A stretch of 64,000 nucleotides of DNA from JBJXGV01 sp046160485 (GCA_046160485.1 JBJXGV010000068.1:1-64000); one strand, 5' to 3'; positions 1-12,418 are shown, counted from the stretch's first letter. Program-made: numbers and translations. The notes: a model not told the origin generated them from the letters alone.

Positions 1-1463
1 CGAGCGCCGCCGCTCGCGCTCGCGTGCGGGCCCGGCGCGGCGCCTGTGCGGGCGCGCCCACGCGCGCGCGCGTCGAGCGCCCACAGCGCGGCGCCGCCCG
101 CAAGCACGCAGAGGAAGAACGCGTGCACGACAAAGAGGCGTTTGACGAGCAAGAACGCACCGCCGGAGACGACCGTCAGAAGAGCTGCAACGGCGTACGC
201 GTCGAGCGTGCCCGCCGCGCGATCCGGCGCAGCGGCGTGATCGGCGCCGCCGCTCGCGCGGCGGTGCAGTATCGCAGCGAGCGCAAGAAGCGCCGGCGCG
301 GCGAACATCACGACGGCGAGGTAGAGCGACGGGCTCGCGAAGTCCTCGATCCATAGCGAGCGCGCTTCCGGCGAGAGGAGGCTCGGGTCGGCGGGCTTGC
401 GACCGAGGAATCGCAGCTTATCGGCGAAGAGAGCGTAGACGTGTCCGTAGCCCGCGCTCTCGGCGGAGAAGCGCGACGACAGAAATACGAGCGGCGCGAA
501 GATCGCCGCGACGACGAACGCGCGGCGTGCGACGAGAGGCGTGGCGGCACGCGCGCGTGTATCCGTCGCGCTCGAAGGCGTCGCGCCGCGCCGCGCCTCG
601 ATCGCGAAGCTCGCGAGGAGCGCTGCCGAGAGCAGCATCTGAGGCGAAGCCAGAAACGCCGATGCTCGCAGCACCGCGAACGCGAGGCCCGCAATCGCGG
701 CACCCGCGGTGATCCACGCAAGCGCGCGCACCGCGCGCCGCTGCGAGTCGCCCACGGTCCACACGATGCGGATCGCGAGCGCACCGACGAAGAGAAGATG
801 CACGAAGCGGCTGAAGTGCCACGCGCCGAGTCCGAATCCGAGCGCGACGGCTGCCGCGGCGCCGCTCGGCGATGCGAACCCACCGCGCCGTTCCGATTTC
901 TCGCCGCTCATCTGCCGTAAGAGAAACGCCGCCGCGAGGAAGAGAAACGGCAGCGCGAAATCTTCGTGGCCGAACGAGCCGATCGAACGGGCCGTCGTCG
1001 CGAGCGAAAGCGTGTAGAGCGTTGCCGCGAGCAGTGCCGCGGGCGCGCTTCCCCAGACCGCGAGGCCTGCGATGTACGCCGCCGGCACCGCGAGCGCGCT
1101 GGCGACGTGCGGCGCATACGCCGCCCACACGTGAAACGGGATGCGCCCGAAGAGCCGCCCGAACGCGCGGTACGACTCGCCGATGCTTCGCTCCATCAAC
1201 AGGCAAAGCTGCCGCGCCGGTTCGATGCCGCCGGGCCAGGCGATCGCCCCATCACGCGCGGGGATCGCATCGCCCTCCGCGACCATGCGCGCGTAGCGAA
1301 ACTGCACCGCGCCTTCCGTCCAGAAGAGGCAGTCGCCGTTCTTCGCGTCGAAGTGCTCGAGGCCCGCCGTCAGCTGAATCCGATTCGCGGCGAAGAACAC
1401 CGCGAGGCACGCCACCGCGAGCGGTGCCGCCACGCGCATCCACCGCTGCGCATCGAGGTTCAC
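1..1463 (-). CDS. STT3-like polytopic membrane glycosyltransferase (partial)
   Basis: The frame is open from a GTG at 1463 to the left edge, so the C-terminus is missing (487 codons seen). It encodes many hydrophobic helices separated by short loops. Features recalling oligosaccharyltransferase STT3 (GT-C fold) are an early exposed loop with a WPGG turn after a basic/acidic stretch, a GSFGHEDFALP segment beginning a helix, and the later loop FLGRKPADPS followed by SLWIEDF. If correct it would transfer lipid-linked glycans to proteins on the outer face of the membrane. Start choice: a TATACT hexamer lies 7 bases upstream of the GTG and there is no Shine-Dalgarno, suggesting a leaderless mRNA. 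ATG 1439 is the alternative. The membrane GT-C-like class is fairly safe; the STT3 assignment is tentative. Confidence 0.6.
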   Translation of the reverse strand, partial: MNLDAQRWMRVAAPLAVACLAVFFAANRIQLTAGLEHFDAKNGDCLFWTEGAVQFRYARMVAEGDAIPARDGAIAWPGGIEPARQLCLLMERSIGESYRAFGRLFGRIPFHVWAAYAPHVASALAVPAAYIAGLAVWGSAPAALLAATLYTLSLATTARSIGSFGHEDFALPFLFLAAAFLLRQMSGEKSERRGGFASPSGAAAAVALGFGLGAWHFSRFVHLLFVGALAIRIVWTVGDSQRRAVRALAWITAGAAIAGLAFAVLRASAFLASPQMLLSAALLASFAIEARRGATPSSATDTRARAATPLVARRAFVVAAIFAPLVFLSSRFSAESAGYGHVYALFADKLRFLGRKPADPSLLSPEARSLWIEDFASPSLYLAVVMFAAPALLALAAILHRRASGGADHAAAPDRAAGTLDAYAVAALLTVVSGGAFLLVKRLFVVHAFFLCVLAGGAALWALDARARGRARTGAAPGPHASASGGA

Positions 1464-1470
1464 GAGCGGC

Positions 1471-1476
1471 AGTATA
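1471..1476 (-). promoter_or_regulatory. -10 hexamer TATACT, leaderless promoter
   Basis: TATACT on the minus strand, 7 bases before the GTG at 1463. The expected transcription start falls at the start codon. No convincing -35 is visible. Confidence 0.5.
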
Positions 1477-1531
1477 GGGGGCGGCGTCGCGCAAAGCCTA
1501 GCGCGGAGATCGTGCGCTCTCGGAATCGCGG

Positions 1532-1540
1532 TGCTAGAAT
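1532..1540 (+). promoter_or_regulatory. Extended -10 (TGc-TAGAAT)
   Basis: TGCTAGAAT on the plus strand. The expected transcript start near 1547 gives a leader of about 46 bases to the DoxX-like gene at 1593, which includes its Shine-Dalgarno. Confidence 0.5.
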
Positions 1541-1592
1541 GCGCGCCATCGCGCGGGCGAGCGCTCGCGAAATGGGGGAGGTGTCGAGAGGC

Positions 1593-2066
1593 ATGGGCCG
1601 GATTTCGATCGTCGTGGCGCGGATGTTCCTCGGAGTTTGCTTTCTTGTTTTCGGCGGCGACAAGGTTTTCGGCGGCGAGTTCATGGCGAAGGGAAGTCTC
1701 GCCGCGTGGTCGCAAACGCAGCTCGCCGGCGGCAAGGTCTTCGCGTTCTATCGCCCGTTCCTCGAGAACATCGTGATCCCGAATGACCGCCTCTTCGCCA
1801 TCGCGGTCGCGTTCGGCGAGTTCGCGCTCGGCATCGCGCTCGTCGCGGGCGTCATGCTGCGGCCCGCCGGCGCGCTCGGCATCCTGCTCGTCGCGAGCAT
1901 CTGTTTCTCGTCGGCCGCGCCGCCGCCGAACGCCGAGTTCTCGATGATCCTCGGCAGTGTTCTCCAATTCGCGACGCTCGCGCTTCTCATGTTCATCTTC
2001 GCCGCCAACGCCGACGATAAGAAGCCGGGGTCGGGCTCGCGATCGAAGAAGAAGGAAAAAGACTGA
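1593..2066 (+). CDS. DoxX-like small membrane protein
   Basis: 157 residues with four hydrophobic segments and a highly charged Lys/Arg/Ser tail. The first helix holds ARMFLGVCFLVFGGDK and the third a GEFALGIALVAGVMLRPAG-type segment, both typical of the DoxX/DoxD superfamily of small four-helix membrane proteins. These have been linked to quinone-coupled or thiol redox functions, but no specific role can be read here. ATG 1593 is preferred over in-frame ATGs at 1539 and 1572 because GGGGGAGGTG ends 9 bases upstream. It is followed after 31 bases by a lipoprotein gene and is probably co-transcribed with it. Confidence 0.6.
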   Translation: MGRISIVVARMFLGVCFLVFGGDKVFGGEFMAKGSLAAWSQTQLAGGKVFAFYRPFLENIVIPNDRLFAIAVAFGEFALGIALVAGVMLRPAGALGILLVASICFSSAAPPPNAEFSMILGSVLQFATLALLMFIFAANADDKKPGSGSRSKKKEKD

Positions 2067-2097
2067 CGCTCTGCGAATCCCGCAGGAGGAGGTTGCG

Positions 2098-3255
2098 ATG
2101 AGGTCGAACGAAACGGAAAAGCGCATGAGGTGGCTCGCCGTGCTCTTCGGTGTCGTGCTCGGCACGGCGCTCTTCGGCATCGGTTGCGGCGGCGACGACA
2201 ACGATCCGCCGATGACGCCTGGAATCACGGACGCGGAGTCGTTCGAGGTGGCGTCGGGCGCGGCGATCACGACGATCGCGTCGATGACGGCGCTTGTCGG
2301 CGATCTGCCGGGCGTCGATGTCGGCGACGGCGGCCTCGGCAAGCGGGCCGGCGGCCTGAGTCCTATGCGCCTTGCGTGGGAGGTCGCGCGAGCGCGGATC
2401 GACGCGGCGCACAAGCTTCGCGACGGCGCGGGTTCGACGCCGTTCGTCGACTGCGGCGCCGGCGGCACGGCCGAAGAGCAGTGCGATGTCGAAGCCGGCG
2501 TCGCGACGGCGACCATCACCTTCAACGACTGCACCGAAACCGGGAAGGAAGGAACGGCCATTCTCGACGGCGTGGTCTCGATCGCCGTCGACCGGCCCGC
2601 GTTCTGCTTGAACGGCGAGGTGGAGGAAGGCGACGGCGTCACGCTCGATTTCGACAATCTCACGGCGACGCTTAAGGATCCGACACAGGCCGTCATCGAG
2701 TCGTTCGCCGCGGACATCACGATGGCGTTCGTTAACGAGGGTCCCGGTTGCGCGGGCGACGACGCGTCGTTCACGATGAACGGATCGATGAGTTCGATGA
2801 GCGTGGGCGGGGCGACGGATCTCTCGCTTGTCGCGAACAACCTGCTCGTCGCGGTCAGTTCCGTCGGAAGCCCGTGCGTGGTGACGCTCCGGATCGATGG
2901 AAGCCTCAGCGTCGATGACGCGGCCGGCGAACGCGCTGTCTCGCAGAGCTACGACGATTTCGTGATGACGTTCACCGAGATGCCGAACGTTCGCTTCGGG
3001 TTCACCCTCGATGGGTCGATCGATGTCGAATGCGTCGGCCGCGTGACGTTCGACACGATCGAGCAGGTGATCTTCATCGGCGCGGCGGAGTGCCCGGCGG
3101 ACGGGCTCGTCGAGGTGACGCTCGAGAACGGCACGAAGGCGCGAATCGGCTTCACGACGGCTGGCGGCATCGAGTTCGATCAGGGCGCCGATGGTTCCGT
3201 CGAGACGACGTTCCCGAGCTGCCACCACAACGACATCGAGGACTGCCCGAGCTAA
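2098..3255 (+). CDS. Putative lipoprotein of unknown function
   Basis: 385 residues. A basic N-terminus is followed by a hydrophobic stretch and a lipobox (FGIGC, Cys30), then GGDDNDPP, so lipidation and membrane anchoring are likely. The mature part is rich in short beta-prone Thr/Val/Asp segments and scattered Cys (CGAGG, EEQC, CTET, CAGD, ECPAD), suggesting disulfides and an extracytoplasmic location. No known family was recognised. The start at 2098 is well supported by AGGAGGAGG just upstream. It lies 31 bases after the DoxX-like gene and converges on aconitase. Confidence 0.65.
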   Translation: MRSNETEKRMRWLAVLFGVVLGTALFGIGCGGDDNDPPMTPGITDAESFEVASGAAITTIASMTALVGDLPGVDVGDGGLGKRAGGLSPMRLAWEVARARIDAAHKLRDGAGSTPFVDCGAGGTAEEQCDVEAGVATATITFNDCTETGKEGTAILDGVVSIAVDRPAFCLNGEVEEGDGVTLDFDNLTATLKDPTQAVIESFAADITMAFVNEGPGCAGDDASFTMNGSMSSMSVGGATDLSLVANNLLVAVSSVGSPCVVTLRIDGSLSVDDAAGERAVSQSYDDFVMTFTEMPNVRFGFTLDGSIDVECVGRVTFDTIEQVIFIGAAECPADGLVEVTLENGTKARIGFTTAGGIEFDQGADGSVETTFPSCHHNDIEDCPS

Positions 3256-3278
3256 GGGCGCGTGGTGGGTCGAGGCTG

Positions 3279-3314
3279 GTGCGCGGCGCCGCGTCGTGCG
3301 GCGCCGCGCCGCAC
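3279..3314. terminator. GC-rich inverted repeat between convergent genes
   Basis: Two copies of the self-complementary 11-mer GCGGCGCCGCG (3283-3293 and 3298-3308) separated by 4 bases, flanked by GTGC/GCAC. It sits between the stops of the lipoprotein and aconitase genes. There is no T-run, so a bidirectional terminator is plausible but unproven. Confidence 0.4.
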
Positions 3315-3315
3315 G

Positions 3316-6093
<2,778 letters not shown>

Positions 6094-6232
6094 GACGTGC
6101 TCCTTTCGAGAGAGACTCACAGCGTCTCTGCATGCCCCGGGCTCACAGCGCCCGCAGGGTGAAAGTGTCTCGGCGGATGGTCCGCCGCGCGAGCAGAATA
6201 ACGCCCGGTGCCGACCGATGTCTAGCCGGCGG

Positions 6233-9034
6233 CTACGGGAGCACGATCCGCCGGAACGCGCCGGAGCGCGGCGTGGCTGCCGCAAGATCCGCGAGTGTCG
6301 CCGCGTAAATCGGCGGCGCCGTCCATCCCTCGCGCTCGCACGTTTCGCGCACGACCGTCAGAAGCGATTCCGCGTCCGCGGCCCCGCGCGCGTCACGCCG
6401 CGCCCCGCGCACCGCCGCGAGTTCGCGCAGCATGTGCACCTGCGTGAAGCGATCGGCCACCTGGTCATAGACGGCGAACGACGCCGCGTAGAGTGACTCG
6501 GCGCGCGCCAGATCGCCGCGTTCGTAAGCGAGGTAGCCGAGGTAATTCAGGCAGCGCCCGGTCTTGTAGTGTTCGGGCCCGTAGCCATCGCGTGCGAGAA
6601 CCAGCGCGCGCGAGAGGGCGCTGTCAGCCTCGTCGAAGCGGCCCTGCGTCTCGAGAACCCAGCCCAGATTGACGTAGCGCGACGAAAGGATCGCCGCGTC
6701 TTCGCCCGACGACCTCACCGTCGCGTCGATTGCACGGCGCTGCAGCGCCTCCGCCTTCGAGGCGTCGCCTTCGCCTTGAATCGCGATGAGCCCGAGCCAG
6801 CTTAGGATCGGCGCGAGGTCCGCGTGATCGCCGCCGAGGCGCGCTTCGTTGATTCGGAGAGCCGCTTCGAGATGCGCGCGCGACTCCGCGTAGCGGCCGA
6901 GCGACGCGAGGATGCCGCCGAGATCCTTATGGCAGTTCGCGACGTCTGGATGATCGGCGCCCATCGCACGCTCGAAGATCGGCAGCGCCCTCGCGATCTC
7001 CTCTTCCGCGCGCGCCAGGTTCCCTTGATTCCAGTGCAAGTACCCGATCTGCGTCGCGGTCGCCGCGGAGTGAAAGTGCTCGCGGCCGTAGTCGCGTTCG
7101 TAGATCGTGCGCGCGCGCGAGAGAAGCGCCTCCGCCTCGTCGTATCGTCCCGCGTCGCTCAACACGGCGCCGTAGTTCGCGAGCGTCGTCGCGAGGTCCT
7201 TGTGGTCCGGGCCGAGCGCCTTCTCCTTGATCGCGAGTGCCGCTGCAAACGCGTCGACGCACGATTGAAACTCGCCGCGCGCGTAGAGGACCTGCGCGAG
7301 AAAATCCATCGGTTCACCGATGTCCTGATGCTCCGCTCCGAGGAGCGCAGACCGCGTTGCGATCGCGTTGCGGAGAAGCGCCTCGGCTTCGTCGTAGCGC
7401 GCTTGACCGTAGTAGATCCATCCGAGTTTCGTTTCCGTCGCGGCCACGTCGAGGTTCCGATCGCCGGACGATTCGCGCTGCCGCTCGAGTGCCTTCTCCA
7501 TCATCTCGACGGCAGGCTCGTAATACCCGAGGCTAGCGTAGACAATTCCGAGTGTGCGCATGAGCGTGGCCTGCACGGCGGGCTCGTCGCGCAGCTCGTC
7601 ATCGACGTTCGCCGCCGCGCTATCGACGATTTCACGCGCGGAAACTACCCGCCCCAGCGATTGGCTCGGCGTCGTGACGTTGAAGAGCCCAATGAGGAAG
7701 TCGGTCGTGCGGCGCGCGGTTTCGGCTTCGACGGCGCGCGACCGCTCCGCGCGCGACGCCTTGCCGTAGAGCGCGCTCATGGTGACGCCGAAGCCGATGA
7801 TCGCGACGAGGAACAGCGTCGCGAACATGACGGGCATCCGGTGCCGCGCGATCAGTTTGCTCATCTGGTACGCCGTACTCGCCGGCCGGGCGTGAATGGG
7901 TTGCGACGCGAGGAATCGCTCGAGATCGTCGGCGAGCTCGCCGGCGCTGGCGTATCGCCGCTCCGGATCTTTCTCGAGCGCCTTCGCGAGAATCGTTTCG
8001 AGGTCGGCGGGTGGAACGCCCTTTCCGGGCCACCCCGCGCGCAACGGACGCGGCGTATCCTCGCGAATCGCGCGCAGCGTTTCGATTATCGGCGTCGTGC
8101 GCGCGGATTCGCGCTGCGCCGCGTAGGGGAGCCGCCCCGCGAGCATCTCGTACAAGACGACGCCGAGCGAATAGACATCCGATCGCGTATCGATCGAATC
8201 CGAAAGTCCGCGCGCCTGCTCGGGGCTCATGTACTCGGGCGTGCCGAGGATCTGCCCGTCGACGGTGCGCGAGGCGCCGGCGCCCGCGTCGTCGATCGCC
8301 TTCGCGATGCCGAAGTCGATCACCTTCGGCACTGGCCGCCCCTCGCTCTCGGTCACGAGAATATTGGACGGCTTCAGATCGCGATGGATGACACCCTTCT
8401 GATGCGCGTGCTGGACGGCGCGGCACACGGCGGTGAAGAGGCGGATGCGCGACGGCACGTCGAGGCCGCGAGCCGTACCGTACGCCGTCACCGGCGACCC
8501 GAGCACGAGCTCCATCACGAAGTAGGGCGTGCCATCATCGAGCGACCCCGCGTCGATCACCGTCGCGATGCTCGAATGCTGCATGCGCGCGAGGGTCTGC
8601 TTCTCGGCCTCGAAGCGCTCGAGTACGCGCGTGCTGCCGGCGCCGCCGCGAAGAAGTTTGATCGCGACCTCGCGGCGGATCGGCGAGGTCTGCCGCGCGC
8701 GATACACGACGCCCATTCCGCCGTCGCCGAGGATGTCGATCAGTTCATAGGGACCGATTCTGTCGGGGAATCGCCGCGGAGCGGGCGCCGCTCCGGCCGC
8801 GTCCGTATCGCTTGCGGCCGGGGCCGCCGTGGCTTCGACACGCGCGCGCGCGGCGACGCCGGACGCCAAGATCGCCGGCTCGTCGTCGCCGCGCGCCAGG
8901 AGCGAGTTCGCTTTCCGCCGCAGCGCCTCGTCTTTCTCGCACGCGGCGTCGAGGTAGGCGTCACGCTCGGCTGCCGGCAGTTGCGACGCCGCGAGCACGA
9001 TCTCTTTTAGACGCGCGAAGCGCGCCGGGTTCAC
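6233..9034 (-). CDS. Ser/Thr protein kinase with C-terminal TPR array (kinase 1)
   Basis: 933 residues. Residues 1-55 form a small helical N-terminal domain. The Hanks-type kinase spans about 94-375 with a GDGGMGVVY glycine loop, Lys126 (VAIKLL), HRDLKPSN (Asp219), DFG (Asp240) and GTPEYMSPEQ. One membrane helix lies at about 400-422, followed by kinesin-light-chain-like TPRs to about residue 880. This places the kinase in the cytoplasm and the TPRs across the membrane. The GTG start overlaps the stop of the upstream ECF sigma gene by 4 bases, so the two are translationally coupled. Kinase/ECF pairs of this sort control sigma activity by phosphorylation in other bacteria. That role is inferred here. 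Confidence 0.9.
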   Translation of the reverse strand: MNPARFARLKEIVLAASQLPAAERDAYLDAACEKDEALRRKANSLLARGDDEPAILASGVAARARVEATAAPAASDTDAAGAAPAPRRFPDRIGPYELIDILGDGGMGVVYRARQTSPIRREVAIKLLRGGAGSTRVLERFEAEKQTLARMQHSSIATVIDAGSLDDGTPYFVMELVLGSPVTAYGTARGLDVPSRIRLFTAVCRAVQHAHQKGVIHRDLKPSNILVTESEGRPVPKVIDFGIAKAIDDAGAGASRTVDGQILGTPEYMSPEQARGLSDSIDTRSDVYSLGVVLYEMLAGRLPYAAQRESARTTPIIETLRAIREDTPRPLRAGWPGKGVPPADLETILAKALEKDPERRYASAGELADDLERFLASQPIHARPASTAYQMSKLIARHRMPVMFATLFLVAIIGFGVTMSALYGKASRAERSRAVEAETARRTTDFLIGLFNVTTPSQSLGRVVSAREIVDSAAANVDDELRDEPAVQATLMRTLGIVYASLGYYEPAVEMMEKALERQRESSGDRNLDVAATETKLGWIYYGQARYDEAEALLRNAIATRSALLGAEHQDIGEPMDFLAQVLYARGEFQSCVDAFAAALAIKEKALGPDHKDLATTLANYGAVLSDAGRYDEAEALLSRARTIYERDYGREHFHSAATATQIGYLHWNQGNLARAEEEIARALPIFERAMGADHPDVANCHKDLGGILASLGRYAESRAHLEAALRINEARLGGDHADLAPILSWLGLIAIQGEGDASKAEALQRRAIDATVRSSGEDAAILSSRYVNLGWVLETQGRFDEADSALSRALVLARDGYGPEHYKTGRCLNYLGYLAYERGDLARAESLYAASFAVYDQVADRFTQVHMLRELAAVRGARRDARGAADAESLLTVVRETCEREGWTAPPIYAATLADLAAATPRSGAFRRIVLP

Positions 9035-9627
9035 GCCGCGCCCTGGTCCGAAAGCTCGTCGCCGAGCCAGCGCCGCGCGAACTGCCAATCGTCGTACACC
9101 GTGCGCTCGGAAACGCCGAGGACATGCGCGATCTCGCGCATTTCCATGCCGCCGAAGACGCGCATCGATACGACCTGCTCCATTCGGGCATCGAGTGTCG
9201 CGAGCCGCGTCAGCACGTCGTCGAGCACGATCATTTCAAAGTCGGAGACGCCGTTCGCGCCGATCGCTTCGTGAAGCGTGACGCGCCGCCAGCCGCCGCC
9301 GCGTTTCTCGGCGGATCGTGTGCGCGCGTGATCGACGAGCACGCGCCTCATGGCGCCGACGGCTATCCGGAAGAAGTGCGCGCGATCCTCCCAGCGAATC
9401 CGCGTCCGGTCGACGAGACGCATGTACGCCTCGTGCACGAGCGCCGTCGGCTGAAGCGTGTGCCCTGGCCGCTCGCCGCTCATGAGGTTCGCCGCGATCT
9501 GGCGCATTTCGGAGTAGACGAGGAGGAAGAGCCGGTCGGTCGTCTGCGATACGTGCTCGGCGTCCGGCGCACTCGAATCGAGCGTCTGCAGAAGCCTCGT
9601 AATATCGCCGCGTTCGATCTCGTCCAT
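9031..9627 (-). CDS. ECF-type sigma factor paired with kinase 1
   Basis: 198 residues. The protein has region 2-like sequence (LFLLVYSEMRQIAANLM, ALVHEAYMRLVDR) and a region 4 helix-turn-helix (MREIAHVLGVSERTVYDDWQFAR). This matches the compact sigma factors that accompany Ser/Thr kinases rather than zinc anti-sigmas. It would direct RNA polymerase to an alternative promoter set. ATG 9627 has GGAGG upstream, and an extended -10 (TGt-TAGAAT) lies at 9660-9668. It is divergent from the secreted propeller gene at 9878, a plausible target. Confidence 0.88.
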   Translation of the reverse strand: MDEIERGDITRLLQTLDSSAPDAEHVSQTTDRLFLLVYSEMRQIAANLMSGERPGHTLQPTALVHEAYMRLVDRTRIRWEDRAHFFRIAVGAMRRVLVDHARTRSAEKRGGGWRRVTLHEAIGANGVSDFEMIVLDDVLTRLATLDARMEQVVSMRVFGGMEMREIAHVLGVSERTVYDDWQFARRWLGDELSDQGAA

Positions 9628-9659
9628 CGGGGAACCCAACCTCCGGGCGTGCGCCGATG

Positions 9660-9668
9660 ATTCTAACA
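9660..9668 (-). promoter_or_regulatory. Extended -10 (TGt-TAGAAT) of the sigma/kinase 1 operon
   Basis: TGTTAGAAT on the minus strand gives a predicted transcript start about 26 bases before ATG 9627, leaving room for the GGAGG ribosome site. Confidence 0.5.
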
Positions 9669-9877
9669 GTTCGCCCGTAAGCGCCACAATGCTCGCGCCT
9701 TGCAGAATTTCAAAGATTGTCCTGCAGGTCTTGCGCTCCCAATCCGCCTCTATCCGCAGCCGAGATTGAGAAACGGCCGCACGTTTTTCGCGGCGGCTCT
9801 CGGCAGCACGACCCAACGCGGCGATTCGATCGCTGACTCACGGACACGAAAACGATTCCTTTGAAGGAGGCGCACAC

Positions 9878-12418
9878 ATGTTCACGAAATTCCTGACAGC
9901 ACGTTGTTCGCGATCGCGCGCGCGGCTCGACGCGCCGAACGGGGCGCGCGCGGCTGCCGCCATCACTGCACTCGTCTTCGCGTTCTTTGCAGCAGGCGCC
10001 GCCTCCGCGGACCCGCTCGACGCGAACTGGTCGTCCGACTTCAGCGCGCCCGGTCTTAACGGCACGATCGAGGCGATGGTGAATTGGAACAACACACTCG
10101 TCGCCGCGGGAACGATCACTCACGCGGGCGGCAACCGCGCCGACAACATCGTGTCGTGGAACGGCGCCGAGTTCGCGCAGATGGGCCAGGGACTCAATGG
10201 CACTGTGACGTCGCTCGCCGTCGTCGGCACGACGCTCTACGCGGCCGGCGATTTCACTGCGTCCGGCGCAACGCCGCTGCCGAACATCGCGCGATGGACC
10301 GGCTCGGCGTGGGTCGCCGTCGGCGCCGGCGCGCCGGACAATGCATACGACCTGCAAATCGTTGCCGACGGTTCGTCGCTTCTCGTACTCGGAGATTTCT
10401 CGAGCATTGGGTCGCCGCCCGTGGCCGCGCAGTGCATCGCGCGTTGGAATGGCAGCGCATGGAGCGACGTCGGCGGCTTCGACAACGCTGGCGAGGCGAC
10501 GCTTCAAACCGCGGCGCGCATCGGTTCGACCCTCTACGTCGGCGGTTCGTACCGCGCCGGCAGCACGCTCCACTCGTGGGACGGCGTGAACTGGACGTAC
10601 GACATCGGCGGAATCGACGGCGATGTCACATCGCTCGCCGTTCTCGGAAGCGACCTCTATCTCGCGGGCGATTTCTACTCCGTCGAGTACGGAGCGATTC
10701 CCGCCGAACGAATCGCGCGCTGGGACGGAAGCACGTTCACGTCGCTCGCCGGCATCTCGCCGGACGGCGACATCGCGCAGATCGGCGTCGACAACGGCAT
10801 GATCTTCGCCGTCGGATCGTTCCTCAACTCGCCTGGCCCCTACTGCGCGTACTGGGACGGATCGAATTGGATTAACGGCCCCTCACGGCTGTGGGGCATC
10901 AGCGGCGCAAACGTCGAAGCGTTCGCACGGGTCGGCGGCGATCTCTTCTTCGGCGGACGCATGAACGGTTTCTACGACTTCACGATGGGCGGGGTCATCC
11001 GCGGCGCGTGGGGCATCGCCGCGTGGAACGGATCGCAGTTTCGCGCGCTCGGTCCAGGATTCGGCGTCGCTGACGGTCAGTACATCAACGGGCTCTCGAC
11101 GTACGGCGGCGATCTCGTCGCGGCCGGCAGCTTCAGAATGATCGGACGGTTGGGCGGTGCGTTCGGGCTCGCGCGCTGGGACGGCACACAGTGGAGCGCG
11201 TTCGGCGGCGGTCTCGACGAAGCGTTCGGCAATCCGTCGGGCGACGAACTCGCGACGTGGAACGGACGCCTCGTCGTGAGCGGTTACTTCACCGGCGCGG
11301 ACGGGACGAACTCGGAGAACATCATCGCGTGGAACGGCTCGAGCTGGGAAGGATTCAACGGCGGCTTCACCGGCCAGGGCGTCGAGGTGATGAACTTCGG
11401 TACGGACCTCGTCGTCGCGGGGTTCCTCGGTACGGAGATCGGATCGGGAACGCCGCTCGGACATGTCGCGCGCTGGAGCGGCACGCAGTGGCAGACGGTC
11501 GGCACGATGTCGCCGAGCACGGGCGCTTCCGCCACGCGCGCGATCGTGTGGAACGGCAAGGTGATCTGCGCGGGAATCTTCAGCAGCATGAACGGCGTTG
11601 CCGCGACGAACATCGCGCAGTGGAACGGCACGGCGTGGAGCGCGCTCGGCGCCGGATTGAATGCGCGCGTCTCATCGCTCGTCGTGCACAACGGCGACCT
11701 TTACGCGTCCGGCGATTTCACCGCGAGCGGTGCGGCGCCGCTTCCCGGGCGGCTTGCGCGCTGGACCGGAAGCGCGTGGGTCGCCGTCACGCCGAACTTG
11801 GAGCTCGCGGCCGAAAAGATGTTGTCCGCGGATGGAAAAATCTTCGTGATCGGCTACTACAACACGGCCGGCGGCGTACCGGCGAAGTTGATCGCCGCGT
11901 GGGACGGAACGGCGTGGTCCGCGCTCGGGAGCGGTCTGGCGCAAGGCGTCGACGGCAACAACCTCACGGCGCTCACGCTGGCGCATCACGACGACGCTCT
12001 CTTCGTCGGCGGGTTCTTCAGCACGGCGGGCGACAAGTCGTCGCAGAGGCTCGCGCGATGGGATCTCGGGAGCGCGACGCCGGTCGAGCACGGCGACGTC
12101 GCGGGCGACGGCGCGTTCGGCGACGGCGATGCGTCGCGCGACGGAATGCGTCTTACGTTTCTCTCCGCGAATCCGGCGACGGATCGCGTGCGCCTGCTCT
12201 TGCATCTTCCAACGGAAGCGAGCGTCGAGGCGAGCGTCTTCGACATCAGCGGGCGCCGCGTGAAACTTCTCACGACCGGGCGCATGGCTGCGAACGCGCA
12301 TCCGATCGAGTGGGACGGCAGCGACGAAGCGGGGCGCCGTGCGGGCGCCGGCATCTACTGGGTTCGCGTCCACACCGATGATGCCGCCGCGACTCGCAAA
12401 GTGGTTTGGATTCGGTAG
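9878..12418 (+). CDS. Secreted WD/Kelch-like propeller protein with FlgD-like C-terminal domain
   Basis: 846 residues. After a long basic n-region there is a hydrophobic core and a signal-peptidase site at ASA-DP (residue 44/45). The body consists of about a dozen repeats of roughly 50 residues, each pairing a phrase such as LYAAGDF or LVVAGYF with IARWDGSxW, as in beta-propeller delta-60/Kelch-like surface proteins. The last 85 residues match the FlgD Ig-like/sorting type (VFDISGRRVKLL, HPIEWDGSD, GAGIYWVRV) and end in VVWIR. The GAAGGAGG ribosome site supports ATG 9878. It is divergent from the sigma/kinase 1 operon and may be regulated by it. It is likely a surface or secreted adhesin-like protein; no enzymatic motif was seen. 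Confidence 0.8.
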   Translation: MFTKFLTARCSRSRARLDAPNGARAAAAITALVFAFFAAGAASADPLDANWSSDFSAPGLNGTIEAMVNWNNTLVAAGTITHAGGNRADNIVSWNGAEFAQMGQGLNGTVTSLAVVGTTLYAAGDFTASGATPLPNIARWTGSAWVAVGAGAPDNAYDLQIVADGSSLLVLGDFSSIGSPPVAAQCIARWNGSAWSDVGGFDNAGEATLQTAARIGSTLYVGGSYRAGSTLHSWDGVNWTYDIGGIDGDVTSLAVLGSDLYLAGDFYSVEYGAIPAERIARWDGSTFTSLAGISPDGDIAQIGVDNGMIFAVGSFLNSPGPYCAYWDGSNWINGPSRLWGISGANVEAFARVGGDLFFGGRMNGFYDFTMGGVIRGAWGIAAWNGSQFRALGPGFGVADGQYINGLSTYGGDLVAAGSFRMIGRLGGAFGLARWDGTQWSAFGGGLDEAFGNPSGDELATWNGRLVVSGYFTGADGTNSENIIAWNGSSWEGFNGGFTGQGVEVMNFGTDLVVAGFLGTEIGSGTPLGHVARWSGTQWQTVGTMSPSTGASATRAIVWNGKVICAGIFSSMNGVAATNIAQWNGTAWSALGAGLNARVSSLVVHNGDLYASGDFTASGAAPLPGRLARWTGSAWVAVTPNLELAAEKMLSADGKIFVIGYYNTAGGVPAKLIAAWDGTAWSALGSGLAQGVDGNNLTALTLAHHDDALFVGGFFSTAGDKSSQRLARWDLGSATPVEHGDVAGDGAFGDGDASRDGMRLTFLSANPATDRVRLLLHLPTEASVEASVFDISGRRVKLLTTGRMAANAHPIEWDGSDEAGRRAGAGIYWVRVHTDDAAATRKVVWIR

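Noticed and set aside
6094..6285. N-terminal extension of aconitase
   Set aside because: Open frame but not aconitase-like, while ATG 6093 has a good ribosome site.
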